This document shows, in pieces, positions 23,402 through 34,391 of a stretch of DNA of 64,000 bases (positions within the stretch are counted from its first letter, which is position 1; the number at the start of each line of letters is the position of its first letter). Where the stretch lies: contig CM077013.1 in the NCBI GenBank assembly GCA_039090855.1, forward strand, positions 142,745,240-142,809,239. Direction: 5' to 3'. A program made the translations under genes and the position numbers. The DNA comes from Macrothele yani. Taxonomy: Eukaryota; Arthropoda; Arachnida; Araneae; Macrothelidae. The notes under the pieces were generated by a model. It was not told the DNA's origin, ran no database searches, and was given only the letters and a program-made list of their open reading frames with translations.

Positions 23402-24427
23402 AAAATAGAGAATGAACGAAATGAAAATAAAATTAAAAATAAACTCCGTGTAACACCTGGCAACAAACTGGGGCGTACGATCGAGCAGCATTTGATCCAG
23501 TTTCTACATGTATCCATAAACATGCACTTGCATTTCCTGCAGAACAAAACCAATGTGCAGAAGCCGATTAAATCTCAGTGAGCGAGTGCAAGTGCACTAA
23601 TCAGATTTATGAAAATGGCTGCAGCAGACAGCTGAAACCGGTTGGTTATGCAGACATCGTTCGTTAAAGTATTTCACCTGAACCTTTTTGGGACTTCATA
23701 TATTTTCATCTGACTTACGACTATTCATACTTGGGCGTTTTCTTATCTCTTATTGTTTTTAACTGGTTTTAATTTCTTTTATTATATCCACGTAATATTT
23801 TGTCAAACGACCCAAGACATTTACTCTTGGTGAATATTGACTACTATCTAACGATACTGAATTTCTTAATGTTACCATAATGACTTCACAAATAGTTAAG
23901 TACGTGAGTTGTAGTTATTTTGCAAGGATGACTCAGATAAACTGACATAAAGAAAATAAGAGGCAATGAAGCTGTGCTTACATTGCAGCCGCACATTCTG
24001 AAGCAGCCATCCAAGGAAGGTAAGTCGCTCTTTTGTAAATAGTGTGAGTCTTTAACCCTAGTTCAAGGGAATATTGACCTGATGTCTAAAAGACTACTGA
24101 AGTGTGAAAAAGTATTTAATTCAGCTGATATGTATCATATATAGCTATTAAGTTCAATCTTCTAGCCACATAACTTTTACTGTTCGAGTCTACACAACAA
24201 GGACAAGAATATATGAATATTGAAGTAATGGATTGAGTTATCAGCAGCTTGCTGTGTATCTGCAGGGCCAGAAAAAATTCAAAATTGTAACATCCCCAAT
24301 CAGGCATATTGTCCAAAAAAATACGTGCTCAAATACATGTACAAACACACATTCATTATGCACATATTGTACTATTTTTTCTAAACATTTCAGAAACACT
24401 ATAAGAAACAAAAACAACAACTTTTAC

Positions 24428-25010
24428 TGCATTTCATAAATTGTTCCTCAGCAATGAGATTTGAACTCACCTCTGTTTCATTGCATTTCATAAATTGCAC
24501 CCAGCAGTGAAATACAAACTCACCTATGGGTTATTCTATGTCATATCAGTACAAACAAGTTAGTAAACTCATGCAATGCATTGATTATGATACGCTTTCC
24601 AATGTACCAGAAATCATTACTCAAGTGATGAGGATAATGGCTGTGGAATAAATCTTGCTCCTGTGCCCTGACCTTTGACCCCATTTCGGTGATATTCAAC
24701 AGAGCCGGTTCAGTATACCTCCGGAACAACATGATAAAGTTTTGTTGCAATCAAAGCATTTTTACATAAGTAATGATGCATAAGGGCGATGGAATGGATC
24801 CCGCTCCTATGTCCTGACCTTTGACCCCATTTGGCCTATTTTCAATAGAGTTCTTCCCCAGTTTATCCCCTACCAGATACTAAAATTTCATCAAAATTGA
24901 AACATTTTTATGCAAGTTATCATGCGGGCGGACAGACAGACAAAGCTGGAGCATAAACGCTTCTTCAACCTACGGTTAGAAAGCATAAAAAAGTAACATT
25001 TTTGACCAGA
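24428..25010. repeat. noncoding repeats, including two tandem duplications
   Basis: At about 24428-24530 an approximately 54-bp unit (GCATTTCATAAATTG ... GAACTCACC) is duplicated imperfectly. From 24530 the TTATTCTATGTCATATC block starts a repeat with an approximately 130-bp unit present twice (CCTGACCTTTGACCCCATTT at about 24665 and 24813). The end (CATAAACGCTTCTTCAACCT then GTTAGAAAGCAT) matches 51808-51835, so the family is dispersed. No coding signal. Confidence 0.6.
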
Positions 25011-25057
25011 ACCATTTTGATTTTCATGAAACTTGGTGAACTTGCAGGAATTACAAC

Positions 25058-26117
25058 AGGGTGTCTACTGATTTCCAATGAACCAAATTCATGACTTTTT
25101 CATGACATCTTCAGTTAAATTCATGACATCTGGACAATGCGTGGCACAATGACGACCATTATACACTGAAGTTAATTCCATGTGGCAATAGTTTAGGCAA
25201 AACTGATGTCTAATATCATTGCAGCTAAAATGCCTATATGGGGGGGGGGGGGGGGGTTGCTTTGTAATTTTTGTAATGAACCCCTATCCAAAAGCCAGTT
25301 GAGATGAAAGCTGAATGTAATTCTTATGTCACTAAAATTGCTTATCATGAATAATGTAATTATGTATGGCTTGCACTATGCAATTCATCAAATTCTATGT
25401 GTTTAAAGAAATAAAAACATTCAACTCCCATGTAGGATGGGTTATGGGTTATGGCTATTTTCAGAAATATTTATCATTACGTCTATTAATACACAATTTT
25501 TTTTAACATGGTAATGCTGTAAAAACTTACAAGTTTTTATTAAGGCAATATAAAAACTATGAATGTACAAAATTTATGGAGACTGAAATTTCACAGTGAA
25601 AGACTCAGTGTTTAAGTATCTTGGCTAAACTTGCTATCTCATAATCTAGAACTACAGCTTCTTCTTTTGCCTTTTCTATAAGCTTTCTTTTCTTATCTTT
25701 GAGCAGCTTCTGTAAGAACTTAATAGTCATGGTTCATACTTTGTAGTAAATTCATCAAAAAGTGATCAAGTTTGTCCTCCTTAGGATTGAACTGTTTCAG
25801 TTGTTTTTTAGAAGATTCAGAAAATTGCAAATATTCCCTTTTCACAACATCAGCTTTTGATGAAGCCATGCAAATATTCCCTTTTCACAACATCAGCTTT
25901 TGATGAAGCCATATGTGTTTTTTTTATATATATGTCATGGGGCATCGACTACATACTGGTTTATAAGGGTGCCGGTTCGTGTTTTCTTCTAGGTGTGCAA
26001 ACTTGTCTTCATTCAGGTGCTGATAAAAAAAAAAAATCATGACCACCAACTCAATTTCTTTAATTTTTCATTACTTCATGACCACCTGCTCAATTTCATG
26101 ACCAGTAGACATCCAGT
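25058..26117. mobile_element. candidate DNA element with GGTGTCTACTG ends
   Basis: The left end CAGGGTGTCTACTG and the inverted right end (CAGTAGACATCCAG) pair over about 13 bp. Both are followed inward by TCATGAC/AATTCATGAC repeats. Inside, the minus strand at 25870-25640 reads charged helical fragments (MASSKADVVKREYLQFSESS, then QLKQFNPKEDKLD) with stops. A G run at 25241-25257 and a 43-bp tandem duplication lie inside. No clear target duplication. Confidence 0.45.
25827..25912. repeat. perfect 43-bp tandem duplication
   Basis: The unit GCAAATATTCCCTTTTCACA...GATGAAGCCAT occurs twice with no mismatch, so it is recent. It sits at the start of the coiled-coil relic. Confidence 0.85.
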
Positions 26118-26219
26118 ATAAAGAAACTATGCATTGCAAAATTTTAGCTTCTTGAATACAGTACATCTAACAGTTAGAGGAATTTGAAATTTATGAAACA
26201 GGTATCTTTATGCATGGCA

Positions 26220-26350
26220 GGATTTTCACCCAAAATTTTAAACTCCTACCAAAATAAAGTTGTTGGGAGGGAGTCTTCTGCCAAAATAATGTTTTTAGGA
26301 GGGAGTATCCCACTTTAAAAAATTTAAAGAAATATTAATATAAAATCTAG
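26220..26350. repeat. left member of a 7-kb-spaced inverted repeat
   Basis: Contains AAATTTTAAACTCCTACC and AATAAAGTTGTTGGGAGG. The inverted counterpart is at 33337-33430 (CCCAACAACTTTATTTCTCT). A short piece here is itself duplicated (GGGAGGGAGTCTT, GGAGGGAGTATC). These may be ends of one old element or two copies of a dispersed repeat. Confidence 0.5.
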
Positions 26351-26567
26351 GCCCATTTTTGAACCACTCACAAAATTCGAGTATTAAAAATTTATCAGTC
26401 TTAAAATTATGGGCATTAGAAACAGACACTTCACTGAGTTCCGAAAATTGCAGTCGAATACATGTTTCACGTCGGAATATAATCAGTTTTATGGATACAT
26501 GAATTGGTTTCCATACGTGGCAGCACGAACAGTTCATTTTTCATATCTTTGACTGTTACAAGTCTGG

Positions 26568-27330
26568 CATGAGATTCTTTCTCGGATTCACAGAATTCCA
26601 CCGTTTTTATCATCATTTGGGATCAATGCAAAACTGAAGAGAATCTTTTATTTTGGGGAGATTAGTGTGTGTGGAGGCGGCATAGGTCGTTTACTATATG
26701 AGGATGGTATTCCTTTTTCAAAACAAAAGTTAAATGGAGTAAAATTTCCCCCATAATCATATTTTCTTTTTCTCATGAAATTACTACTACCCAGTATTGT
26801 TGCTAAATATCATTTTCTTGCACAAATGTTTTTATTTCAGCGTGAACCTGTAGGCAACAATTTCCGAAAACCTAACTTTAACAGGGCAAAAATTTCTCTA
26901 ATTTTTAGGCATGAGTTTCTTCCATGGATTCGAGGAATTCTGCCTTTGTTGTCATCATTTGCATCATTCTTGGGAGCGATGCGAAACCGAAGATAATTTT
27001 TAGGAAGATTGGTATGTGTGGTGGTGCAGTGTTTCAAGGCTGGGGATTGATTTTCGTTTTTCAAAAATAAAATGATAGTTAGATGGAGAGAAGATTTCTC
27101 CCGTAATTGTATTTTTTTTCTCAAGTGACCTTGTGTTCAGTATTATTTTGTTCGATAAATGATTGTGTTCAGTTTGAAAATGGAGGGAAAATTTCTGAAA
27201 ATGGAAGTCAGACGAAGTGAAGATTTTTTCCATAATTGTAACTTTTTCTCTGTGATGTTTGTTCACACTGTCCTGTATTATTGTCAAATATTATTTCCCC
27301 CATAAATAGTTGCAAAGTGAAAATCTGGAC
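26568..27330 (-). repeat. modular element R, copy 2
   Basis: Reverse-complement relative of 62240-63016. The AGATTCTTTCTCGGATTCAC and GAGTTTCTTCCATGGATTCG motifs are mirrored versions of the right-end motif. CGGAAGT/AAAACGGAAGT-like module cores are present, more diverged than in copy 3. Two right-end motifs occur (about 26568 and 26905), so modules were duplicated or partly rearranged. Confidence 0.6.
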
Positions 27331-27502
27331 ATTTCTCATGCCAGAAGAATGGCTGCATCAACCAAGTCTGAATTAGTTTGTTACTGTTGCTTTTGACTCG
27401 ATCATATAGAGTCAAAGACACCTAAAACATTTTCTAGGCAAATTTAACATGCTTAAGGGATTTTAAATTTGTAATTCAGAATGTGTGAATACACACACAC
27501 AC

Positions 27503-27550
<48 letters not shown>

Positions 27551-28159
27551 GCACGCACACTTACTCTACAATTTTTGTAGGAATACCACTGTTTTCAGCA
27601 AGTTTACATCAATTTGTCATATACATGGCGTTCATATTGCAAATTCATGTAAACGTGCTGAAAATAGTGGCATTTCTACAAAGATTGTATGGTAAGTGTA
27701 TGTGCATTCACACATTCTTATGCTTACATATTTAAAGTCTAAATTATGTGAACTGCACACACTTCATGGTGCTCATGAAGAGATTGTTGTTTTTAAGAGC
27801 TGAAGGGAAATATTTTCAAAATTAATAAATTAGCTGACCCTTGTAAAGCTAAAACTTGCACATGACAATGCCAAGTCAAGGTTTATTTAATTTTTTTGTT
27901 AATGAGATGGATTGCCGATTTCCTTCCTCTACAATGGAACTGTTTTGGAATTTGAGTGTGTGGAACCTGAATCTATAAAACACAAAATATAGGTAACATG
28001 TTTTTTGTACAGTTCTTTTCAAAAGCCTTGAAGACCCATTTTGTTCAAAAATTAATGAAGAAGATGCATTATGAAATATTCACTTCTCAGGCATGTAGCT
28101 GTAAAGAATGAAGAGTATATGGACCATTCTCTGAAGTTTTGTAAGAGTTTTATAGGCAA
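27331..28159. other. mostly featureless stretch with a (CA)n microsatellite
   Basis: Contains the (CA)n tract at 27488-27560 (with CACG variants). Otherwise A+T-rich with no recognisable gene. Confidence 0.6.
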
Positions 28160-28335
28160 CCATCTGCACACATTTCAATAAGTGTCAAAGGTTATGCAAG
28201 TAGGTCTTGAGTTGCCTTTAACAAGTGTTCTATGTGGATGTGGCTTTAGCACACAAAACAGAATTAAGTCAAAATTTAGAAATTCATTGAGTACACAAAA
28301 ATGTTGATGCAAATTTCTGAAATTGTGCCAAATAA
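28160..28335 (+). pseudogene. hAT dimerisation-domain scrap
   Basis: Reads LPLTSVLCGCGFSTQNRIKS followed by KFRNSLST, like the C-terminal hAT dimerisation motif of ZNF862-type transposases (SVSTERGFSLLNRIKTKLRN in relatives). Stops on both sides; no ends found. Confidence 0.5.
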
Positions 28336-28730
28336 ACTCTCACAAATCAGCTGATCAAATATATCAATATTGTGTACATACTCATTTCGTAAAGGCACTT
28401 ACCATTGGTATCCACACCGCTTGAAAACATTCCTTGCACATAATGTTATGCAACCCGAGAGAGGTACATGTTTGTCCACAGCACTTGACATAAAATACAT
28501 AAAAGTAACTATGCTGTATCTTGGAACCCAATTCATCAAATATACAACAATGAAAAATCATTGGAACCCCTTTCAACTAACAGTAAAAACATTTCAAAAT
28601 ATTTGTGAACCAAAATTTCCCAGAACTGTAACAAACATCATACTACTACTAAAAACTTGAAAAGTATTCCACTCACGGATAGTTCAGGACACTAGACACC
28701 AAAAAAGTAAAATCTCGACCAGGTTATATA
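28336..28730. other. no recognisable feature
   Basis: A+T-rich; short frames only. Confidence 0.45.
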
Positions 28731-30000
28731 TTAGGTGTTTGAATTAATTCCCGCTGTTGCCCAATACAGCGTAGCAGTGGTGTGCTGTGACCCGGGCCAC
28801 AAGTGACCTCCTTTGCGCATGCACACACGCACCATCTGTATTCTGGGCGAAGCAGTGTGTGATACGCGATCGGAGGGCATAGAACACGAGTTTGTATCGC
28901 ATTCACGATGTCGAGTTTTGTACCAAAAAAGGAGCATTTGCGAGAAGCATTACTCTTCTGCTTTCATCTCAAGAAATCTGCCGCGGAAAGTCATCGTTTG
29001 CTAGTGCAGGACTATGGGGAACATGACATATCGGAAACAACATGCAGAGAGTGGTTCCGACGCTTCAAAGGCAACGAATATGACGTGAAGGACACAGAGC
29101 GCCCTGGGCAGCCGAAAAGTTCGAAGATGGCGCATTGGAGGCCTTATTGGACGAGGATTCGTGTCAGACGCTCTACGAGTTATCTGAAACACTACGGGTC
29201 GACGAGTCAACGGTTAGCAAACATTTAAAGGCAATGGGAATGATCCAGAAGCTCGGAAACTGGATCCCACATGCATTGTGGGAAAGCGACATCACCAAAC
29301 GTAAAACCTTGTGCGAATTGCTGCTGCAACGACACAAACAGAAGTTGTTTTTGCATTGAATAGTGACTGGCGATAAAAAATGGATTCATTACGACAATCC
29401 TAAGTGCAAGAAATCATCAACCTCCATGCCTAAACCGGACATCTATGGCAGGAAGGTGATGCTGTGCATTTGGTGGGATCAAGTCGGTGTTATGTATTCT
29501 GAGTTGCTGCAAACTGGTGAAACCCATCAATGCTGAACAGTACTGACGTCAATTACTTGATGTGAAATGTGCACTCCTGGAGAAATGGCCGCAATACACC
29601 AAAAGACATGATAAGGTTATTCTTCTCCATGACAACGCAGGCCTCATGTTGCCAAATCCGTGAAGGAACTCTTGGAGGCACTTGGCTGGGATGTCTTATC
29701 CCACCCGCCTTATTCCCCGGACATTGCTCCCTCGGACTTCCATTTGTTCCGGTCGCTACAATATGGCTTGTCGGAGCAGCACTTCCTTTCTGTCGCGGAT
29801 ATCCAAAAATGGCTCGATGAATGGCTTGCCTTGAAAGAACCTGCATTTTTCTACCGCGGAATCCATTTGTTACCCCAACGGTGGGAAAGGGTCGTAGCTG
29901 CTAACGGACACTACTTTGAATAGACTATCCTGTACCATTCTGTAGCAACACACAGGTGTTTGTGTGGCAAAAAACAGCGGGAATCAATTCAAGCTCCTAA
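28731..30000 (+). mobile_element. mariner copy 1
   Basis: Ends TTAGGTGTTTGAATTAATTC and, inverted, GAATCAATTCAAGCTCCTAA, about 25 bp of inverted repeat. TA flanks both sides (28729-28730, 30001-30002). Length 1270 bp is standard for mariner. A second copy of the family lies inverted at 58879-60176. Confidence 0.92.
28908..29923 (+). pseudogene. mariner transposase (DD34D), broken
   Basis: Starts MSSFVPKKEHLREALLFCFH at 28908. HTH regions include CREWFRRFKGNE and VDESTVSKHLKAMGM. Catalytic motifs: VTGDKKW, LLHDNA and SPDIAPSDFHLF. A frameshift near 29120 (after RPGQPK), an in-frame TGA after KLFLH (about 29357), and further lesions near 29450, 29530 and 29640 destroy it. Ends near 29923 with VAANGHYFE. 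About 340 codons originally, the usual length. Confidence 0.9.
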
Positions 30001-30224
30001 TAATACAATTCCCCTAATATACACCACATGAAAAGCAGTTATTTAAATAAAACAAAAGTACCTAAAAACATTCAGGGAGCGAAATTCACCGAAATACGAT
30101 GATATCACTCAATACTGAACGATTAAAAGATTTTCACAAACCAAAGTCACTGCAACTCAAAGGTCCATGCAAAAAATTGGATGAAAACATAATACACACG
30201 TTTAAAAAATAAGTCCTCAATCCT
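30001..30224. other. no recognisable feature
   Basis: Between mariner copy 1 and the Penelope 3' sequence; nothing identified. Confidence 0.4.
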
Positions 30225-30786
30225 AAACAACTTTGTGAACCTATCTCTCGCCCGCACAAAACTATGTAGCTCGAGGTCTTTCACCGCTTGCTGTGGCATC
30301 TTCAGGAGCACCTAACGACCTACCTGGTGAACACATACAAACTGATGTCGAAATTTCTGTGCTCTTCAGGCCACGCTCATATCGCTCCAGAGGCTCCATT
30401 TCGTGTCAGTAAATGAGATCCCCCACTCCCGATGTTATGACTTTATCCCTTCCTATATTTTTATTTTTTTCATTCTTCCTTTTTTCTTCTTCTTGTCTCA
30501 GAGTAGTTGCTCTTTTTTTTTTTTTATCAATTCCTTCCATTGTATTGACAAATTAAATGGTTCATTATGGTTACAAATATTACCTTGATTTTTTTTACCA
30601 CTAATGTTTCTGCCAATTGAAGATATTTTTCATTTCCTGCTGTTGCTATTAGTTCTATGTATTTAAATTTTGGATGAATTTCATTTTCCAAACAATATTG
30701 GATTAACACTGTTTTAGTTTTTTTTTTTGTTCCAATTTCTGACATGCACCAACCTTTTATCATTCTTCATTATTTCTTCTTTTGTC
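30225..30786 (-). mobile_element. Penelope-like element 2, 3' fragment
   Basis: At 30763-30530 the minus strand codes for a degraded GIY-YIG C-terminal half (KTVLIQYCLENEIHPKFKYI, then ETLVVKKIKV), alignable with KTALIQHCINNQADPDWEKI of element 1. Downstream is a 3' region with a hammerhead-like core at 30279-30305 (CTGAAGA ... GGTGAAA). 5'-truncated. Confidence 0.6.
30279..30305 (-). ncRNA. hammerhead-ribozyme-like motif, Penelope 2
   Basis: Minus strand: CTGAAGA, a short imperfect stem II (GCCAC/GCGGT), then GAAA. The fifth core base is A where the consensus CUGAUGA has U. Stems I and III not confirmed. Confidence 0.4.
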
Positions 30787-30787
30787 T

Positions 30788-30952
30788 TTTTTTTTATTGG
30801 AGGTTTAACGACCATCGTGAGCAACTCAATGGGCTATAAGCAGTTGTCCGTCCTGCAAGACAAACACAACAACCATGCCTCTCCGGGATTCGAACCCATC
30901 TTAGACGAACGGTCACAAGCCATTGCTTAGACCACTGCGCCACTGGGACGGC
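30788..30952 (-). mobile_element. tRNA-derived SINE
   Basis: On the minus strand the head starts GCCGTCCCAGTGGCGCAGTG and has the A box (TGGCGCAGTGGTCTAA) and B box (GGTTCGAATCCC) of a polymerase III promoter. After about 80 nt of tRNA-like sequence comes a unique body and the tail GATGGTCGTTAAACCTCC, then AATAAAAAAAA. That order defines a tRNA SINE. It sits right next to the Penelope 2 fragment. Confidence 0.85.
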
Positions 30953-31255
30953 TCTTTTCTCTTCCCCCATGCCTGCTTTGCCTTTGTGCTGTTTTTCATC
31001 CCCATCATTTTTTCGTTCCATCATCGCTGGTTTGCCCTGCTGACCTGGTATTCTTCCCTGTAATTTTTTCTTTCAGTCATCATTGTAGCATGCTACTTCA
31101 CCCTGTCCTCGTTTTTCTATTCCCTTTGTTTTTTCTTCATTTGCAGAAAGGGAACTCTGTGAAAGGTCTGTTTTAAACTCAAGTAATTTTATGAAGGATG
31201 CATTTTTAATGACCTAATTTTGTGAGTGGCCCCAAAACGGACACAGATTTTATAT
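30953..31255. other. no recognisable feature
   Basis: Pyrimidine-rich A+T-rich spacer between the SINE and LINE B. Confidence 0.45.
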
Positions 31256-32900
31256 ATATATCACCATCATTGTCAACCATTATCAATCCACTGCTGGACG
31301 AAGGTCTCCCCAAGTTTCCTCCACAACGGTCTGTCTTGTGCCAGTCTCCTCCATGTCACTCCCGCATACTTTCGAATTTCATCCACCCATCTTCCATGTG
31401 GTCTTCTTCTGGGTCTTTTCCTGTCCCTTGGAATCCAATCTAAAATTTCGGCTGTCCATCGATGGTTTGTCCTTCTGGCAGTATGTCCAGCCCATTGCCA
31501 TTTCAGGGATTTAACTCTGATCATGATGTCTTCCACTCTTGTCATTTTTCGGATCCTTGAGTTCCTCTTCTTATCTCTCCTGGTTACACAAAGCATGCAC
31601 CTCTCCATGCTTCTTTGAGTTGTCTGCAGCCTTTGTATATCTCTTTTAGTTAAGGTCCACGTCTCTGCACCGTAAGTAAGCACTATAAGGATGCATTGAT
31701 CAAACACTTTTCTTTTAAGACATAATGGCATATTGCTCTTGAAAATTATGCTGTTTCTTCCAAAAGCTCTCCAGGCAAGTTTTGTACGCAGATTAATTTC
31801 TTCTTCAATGTGACCCTCACTTGATATCTGCTGTCCAAGATAAACGTACGTGTCTGTTATCTCCAGCTTTTCTCCATCAATCGATAAATCTTCACTTCTT
31901 GTAAAAGCATTGAACATCACTTTTGTCTTCTGAAAGTTCATTTTTAACCCCACTTCTTTACTCCTGTCAGCAAGTTCCTGGATCATACTCTGCAGCTCTG
32001 ATGGGATAGTTGCAAAAATGACTACATCATCAGCAAAATGAAGGTGGGTTAGATAATCTCCATGAATCTTTATCCCTTTGTTTTCCCAGTTCAGTGATTG
32101 AAAGACATTTTCCAATGTGGCATTAAATAGCTTCGGAGATATGGTGTCACCTTGTCTCACTCCGTTTCCAATTTTTATGTGTGTTGTATTTTCAAACAGC
32201 CGAATCTTTGCCCTTGCATTTTCATAGATGTTATTAATAATATTAATGTACACATCTTCAATACCGCAGGATTTCAGAGCCATTGTAACTGCTGATGGTT
32301 TCACCGAATCAAAGGCTTTTTCATAATCGATAAAAGCCATGCACAATGGAAGTTCATATTCCCTCGCTCTTTCAATTAGTTCTCTCAGTACGTGGATATG
32401 ATCTATTGTGCTGTAGCCACTCCTGAATCCAGCTTGTTCTCTCAGTTGAGCCATGTCCAGTGTTAACTTCAAGCGGTGTGAAAAAACTTTAGTGAAGATT
32501 TTATAAACCACTGATAGGAGGCTGATAGGTCTGTAGTTTCTGAGATCCTCAATGTCACCTTTTTTATGTAGCAGGATCACTGTAGCGTTGTTCCAATCCT
32601 CAGGAATCTTTCCTTCATTAAGGCATCGAGTGAAAATTTGGGCGAGTACTGTTTCGATTTCTCCACTTGCTTCTTGTATGATGTCTACAGTAATTCCATC
32701 TTCTCCTGGAGCTTTTCCCCGCTTCATGTTCTTGATTGCATGTGCAACTTCTGCTGGGAGGACTGGAAGAACTCTGGTACTGGTAACTTTCATGTTGTCT
32801 GGAGTACATGTATCATCCCTTTCATATAATTTGGAGCAGAAATCTTTCACTCTTGTCAAAATTTCGCCTCTTATTATATATAAGGTCGATGTCTTTGCAC
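31256..32900 (-). pseudogene. LINE B (RTE/BovB-like) reverse transcriptase, 5'-truncated
   Basis: One long minus-strand frame (31273-32880, about 535 LINE codons). RT motifs in order: GKAPGEDGITVDIIQ, NNATVILLHKKGDIEDLRNY then RPISLLSV, QAGFRSGYSTIDH, AFIDYEKAFDSV (first Asp), GVRQGDTISPKLFN, HFADDVVIFAT (FADD catalytic pair), and KTKVMFNAF. A C-terminal part with YLGQQISSEGH, LTYGAETWTLTKRD and WQWAGH follows, ending QQWIDNG. The upstream endonuclease is missing. The 3' end merges into ATGATGGTGATATATA-type simple sequence, as in RTE elements. The RT is uninterrupted, but the copy lacks its endonuclease. It is the best-preserved LINE B copy here. Confidence 0.88.
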
Positions 32901-33345
32901 CATACGTAAGCATCCTTCCAGTGCTTACGTATGGTGCAGAGACGTGGACCTTAACTAAAAGAGACATACAAAGACTGCAGACAACTCAAAGAAGAATGGA
33001 GAGATGCATGGTTGGAGCAACCAGGAGAGATAAGAAGAACTCGTGGATCAGAAAAATGACAAGAGTGGAAGACATCATGATCAGAGTAAAATCCCTGAAA
33101 TGGCAATGGGCTGGATATGTTGCCAGAAGAATAAACTATCGATGGACTGCTGAAATTTTAGACTAGATTCCAAGGGACAGAAAAAGACCCAGAAGAAGAC
33201 CACATGGGAGATGGGTGGATGAAATTTGAAAGTATGCGGGAGTAACATGGAGGAAACTGGCACAAGAAAGACCGTTGTGGAAGAAACTTGGGGAGACCTT
33301 CGTCCAGCAGTGGATAGATAATGGTTGACAATGATATATATTTTT
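32882..33345 (+). pseudogene. LINE B 3' fragment, head-to-head with the previous copy
   Basis: Plus strand codes from LTYGAETWTLTKRDIQRLQT to FVQQWIDNG at 33327, the last third of LINE B, with TAG after AEILD and TGA after VDEI. It meets the minus-strand copy at a palindrome: GCACCATACGTAAGCA, 9 bp, then TGCTTACGTATGGTGC. The outer ends of both copies carry the same TTGACAATGAT(ATATA) 3' tail. Confidence 0.85.
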
Positions 33346-33430
33346 AAAATTTTTTAAGGTGGGAGACTCCCAACAACTTTATTTCTCTGGGAGTTTAAAA
33401 TTTCGAGCAAAAATCCCACCATTCCACCCT
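33337..33430. repeat. right member of 7-kb-spaced inverted repeat
   Basis: GGTGGGAGACTCCCAACAAC through TTTAAAATTTCGAGC, mirrored at 26220-26350. Ends near CCACCCTG, which could be a hAT-like terminus. Confidence 0.5.
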
Positions 33431-34391
33431 GAAATTTAGGCATTGTATTTACAATAAAATTTTTGGGTTTTACCAAAGTGTTGATTCATTAATTCAATGA
33501 GAAAAGTTTTAGTCGCCAACGACAAATTTTCACTCATCAATCATGAGCTGGCGACCAGAAATTTCGTGCCCTGACAATATACTATTAATGTGACAGCATT
33601 GTCAACATTACACTCGCATTTCAACCATATATTGCAAGAATCAATTTCTCCTTTCCACTTTTTGAAAGAATTAAATCATACAGTTGAATTTTTTGCCATT
33701 GCTACTGTTGTTTGTGTTGGGAAAAGAACTTCTAACATGTGGATGTTCCATAGAGAGTGAAAACTGCATGGCACATGAACAGCTAGGCGTTGTTAGGAGG
33801 CAAACTCTTTGGGATGCAGTTATGCTCACCTGATTGAGGGGAACTGCTTAAAATGGAGAACACAGAATGTAGCTTTTAAATACTTTTTTTCCCCTCTGAA
33901 AAACTCGAACCAACAAACAATTTTGAATTCAATATTTTATCACCGCAGGCTTTATTTATTTCAGCAAGAAATCATTATTGTAGCTATCTGTTGATGAAAA
34001 AATTTCTTTCCATTGCAGAAAAATCAAATGGTGATTTTCTGTAATTTCAAGCAGCATGGTCATACTCTGTAATTTTAAGCAATAAAACCATAAAAATAAG
34101 GAAAATTTGTACAACTTGACATCTATGCAACAGCCAATAAATTTGGTTGTTGAACAATTGCTTTTTTTGCCCCCCTCCCCAATCCTTTGTGTTTGTGGTA
34201 CTCCTTTCCTATGACAATTCATATTTTAGCTGCAAAACATTTTATCAAAAAATGTATTATAATTTGCAATGCAAAATAATTTTTCCATCAATCCTGAAAG
34301 GCACCACAAACTGATGTGATACCACTAAAAAAAAAAAAAATAAATAAAAAGGCTGCAGTGAACGCTGAGGGATATCCGTAGCACTTCAGTA
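33431..34391. other. no recognisable feature
   Basis: A+T-rich intronic sequence with an A-rich run near 34328-34348; nothing identified. Confidence 0.45.

Larger units (their letters stand above)
21552..24216. mobile_element. Penelope-like element 1, inverted arms
   Basis: Flanked by a 23-bp imperfect direct repeat (ATATTGAAGTAATG then ATTGAACTT, at 21529-21551 and 24217-24239). The body is a large inverted repeat: the left arm (about 21552-22530) and right arm (about 23037-24216) mirror each other. The spacer holds the linker between reverse transcriptase and endonuclease plus unrelated A+T-rich sequence. Both arms code for GIY-YIG endonuclease. The right arm has about 120 bp (23565-23690), ending in a hammerhead-like GCAGACAGCTGAAACCGG, that is missing from the left arm. 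Confidence 0.75.

Noticed and set aside
27481..27735. Protein frame across the (CA)n tract
   Set aside because: The frame is open only because a dinucleotide repeat lacks stops; no family resemblance.
30880..30952. Possible functional tRNA gene (A and B boxes present)
   Set aside because: The acceptor stem does not pair well, and a SINE body and A-rich tail follow directly, so it is a tRNA-derived SINE head.
31226..31618. Plus-strand 130-residue frame over LINE B
   Set aside because: It is an antisense shadow of the reverse-transcriptase frame.
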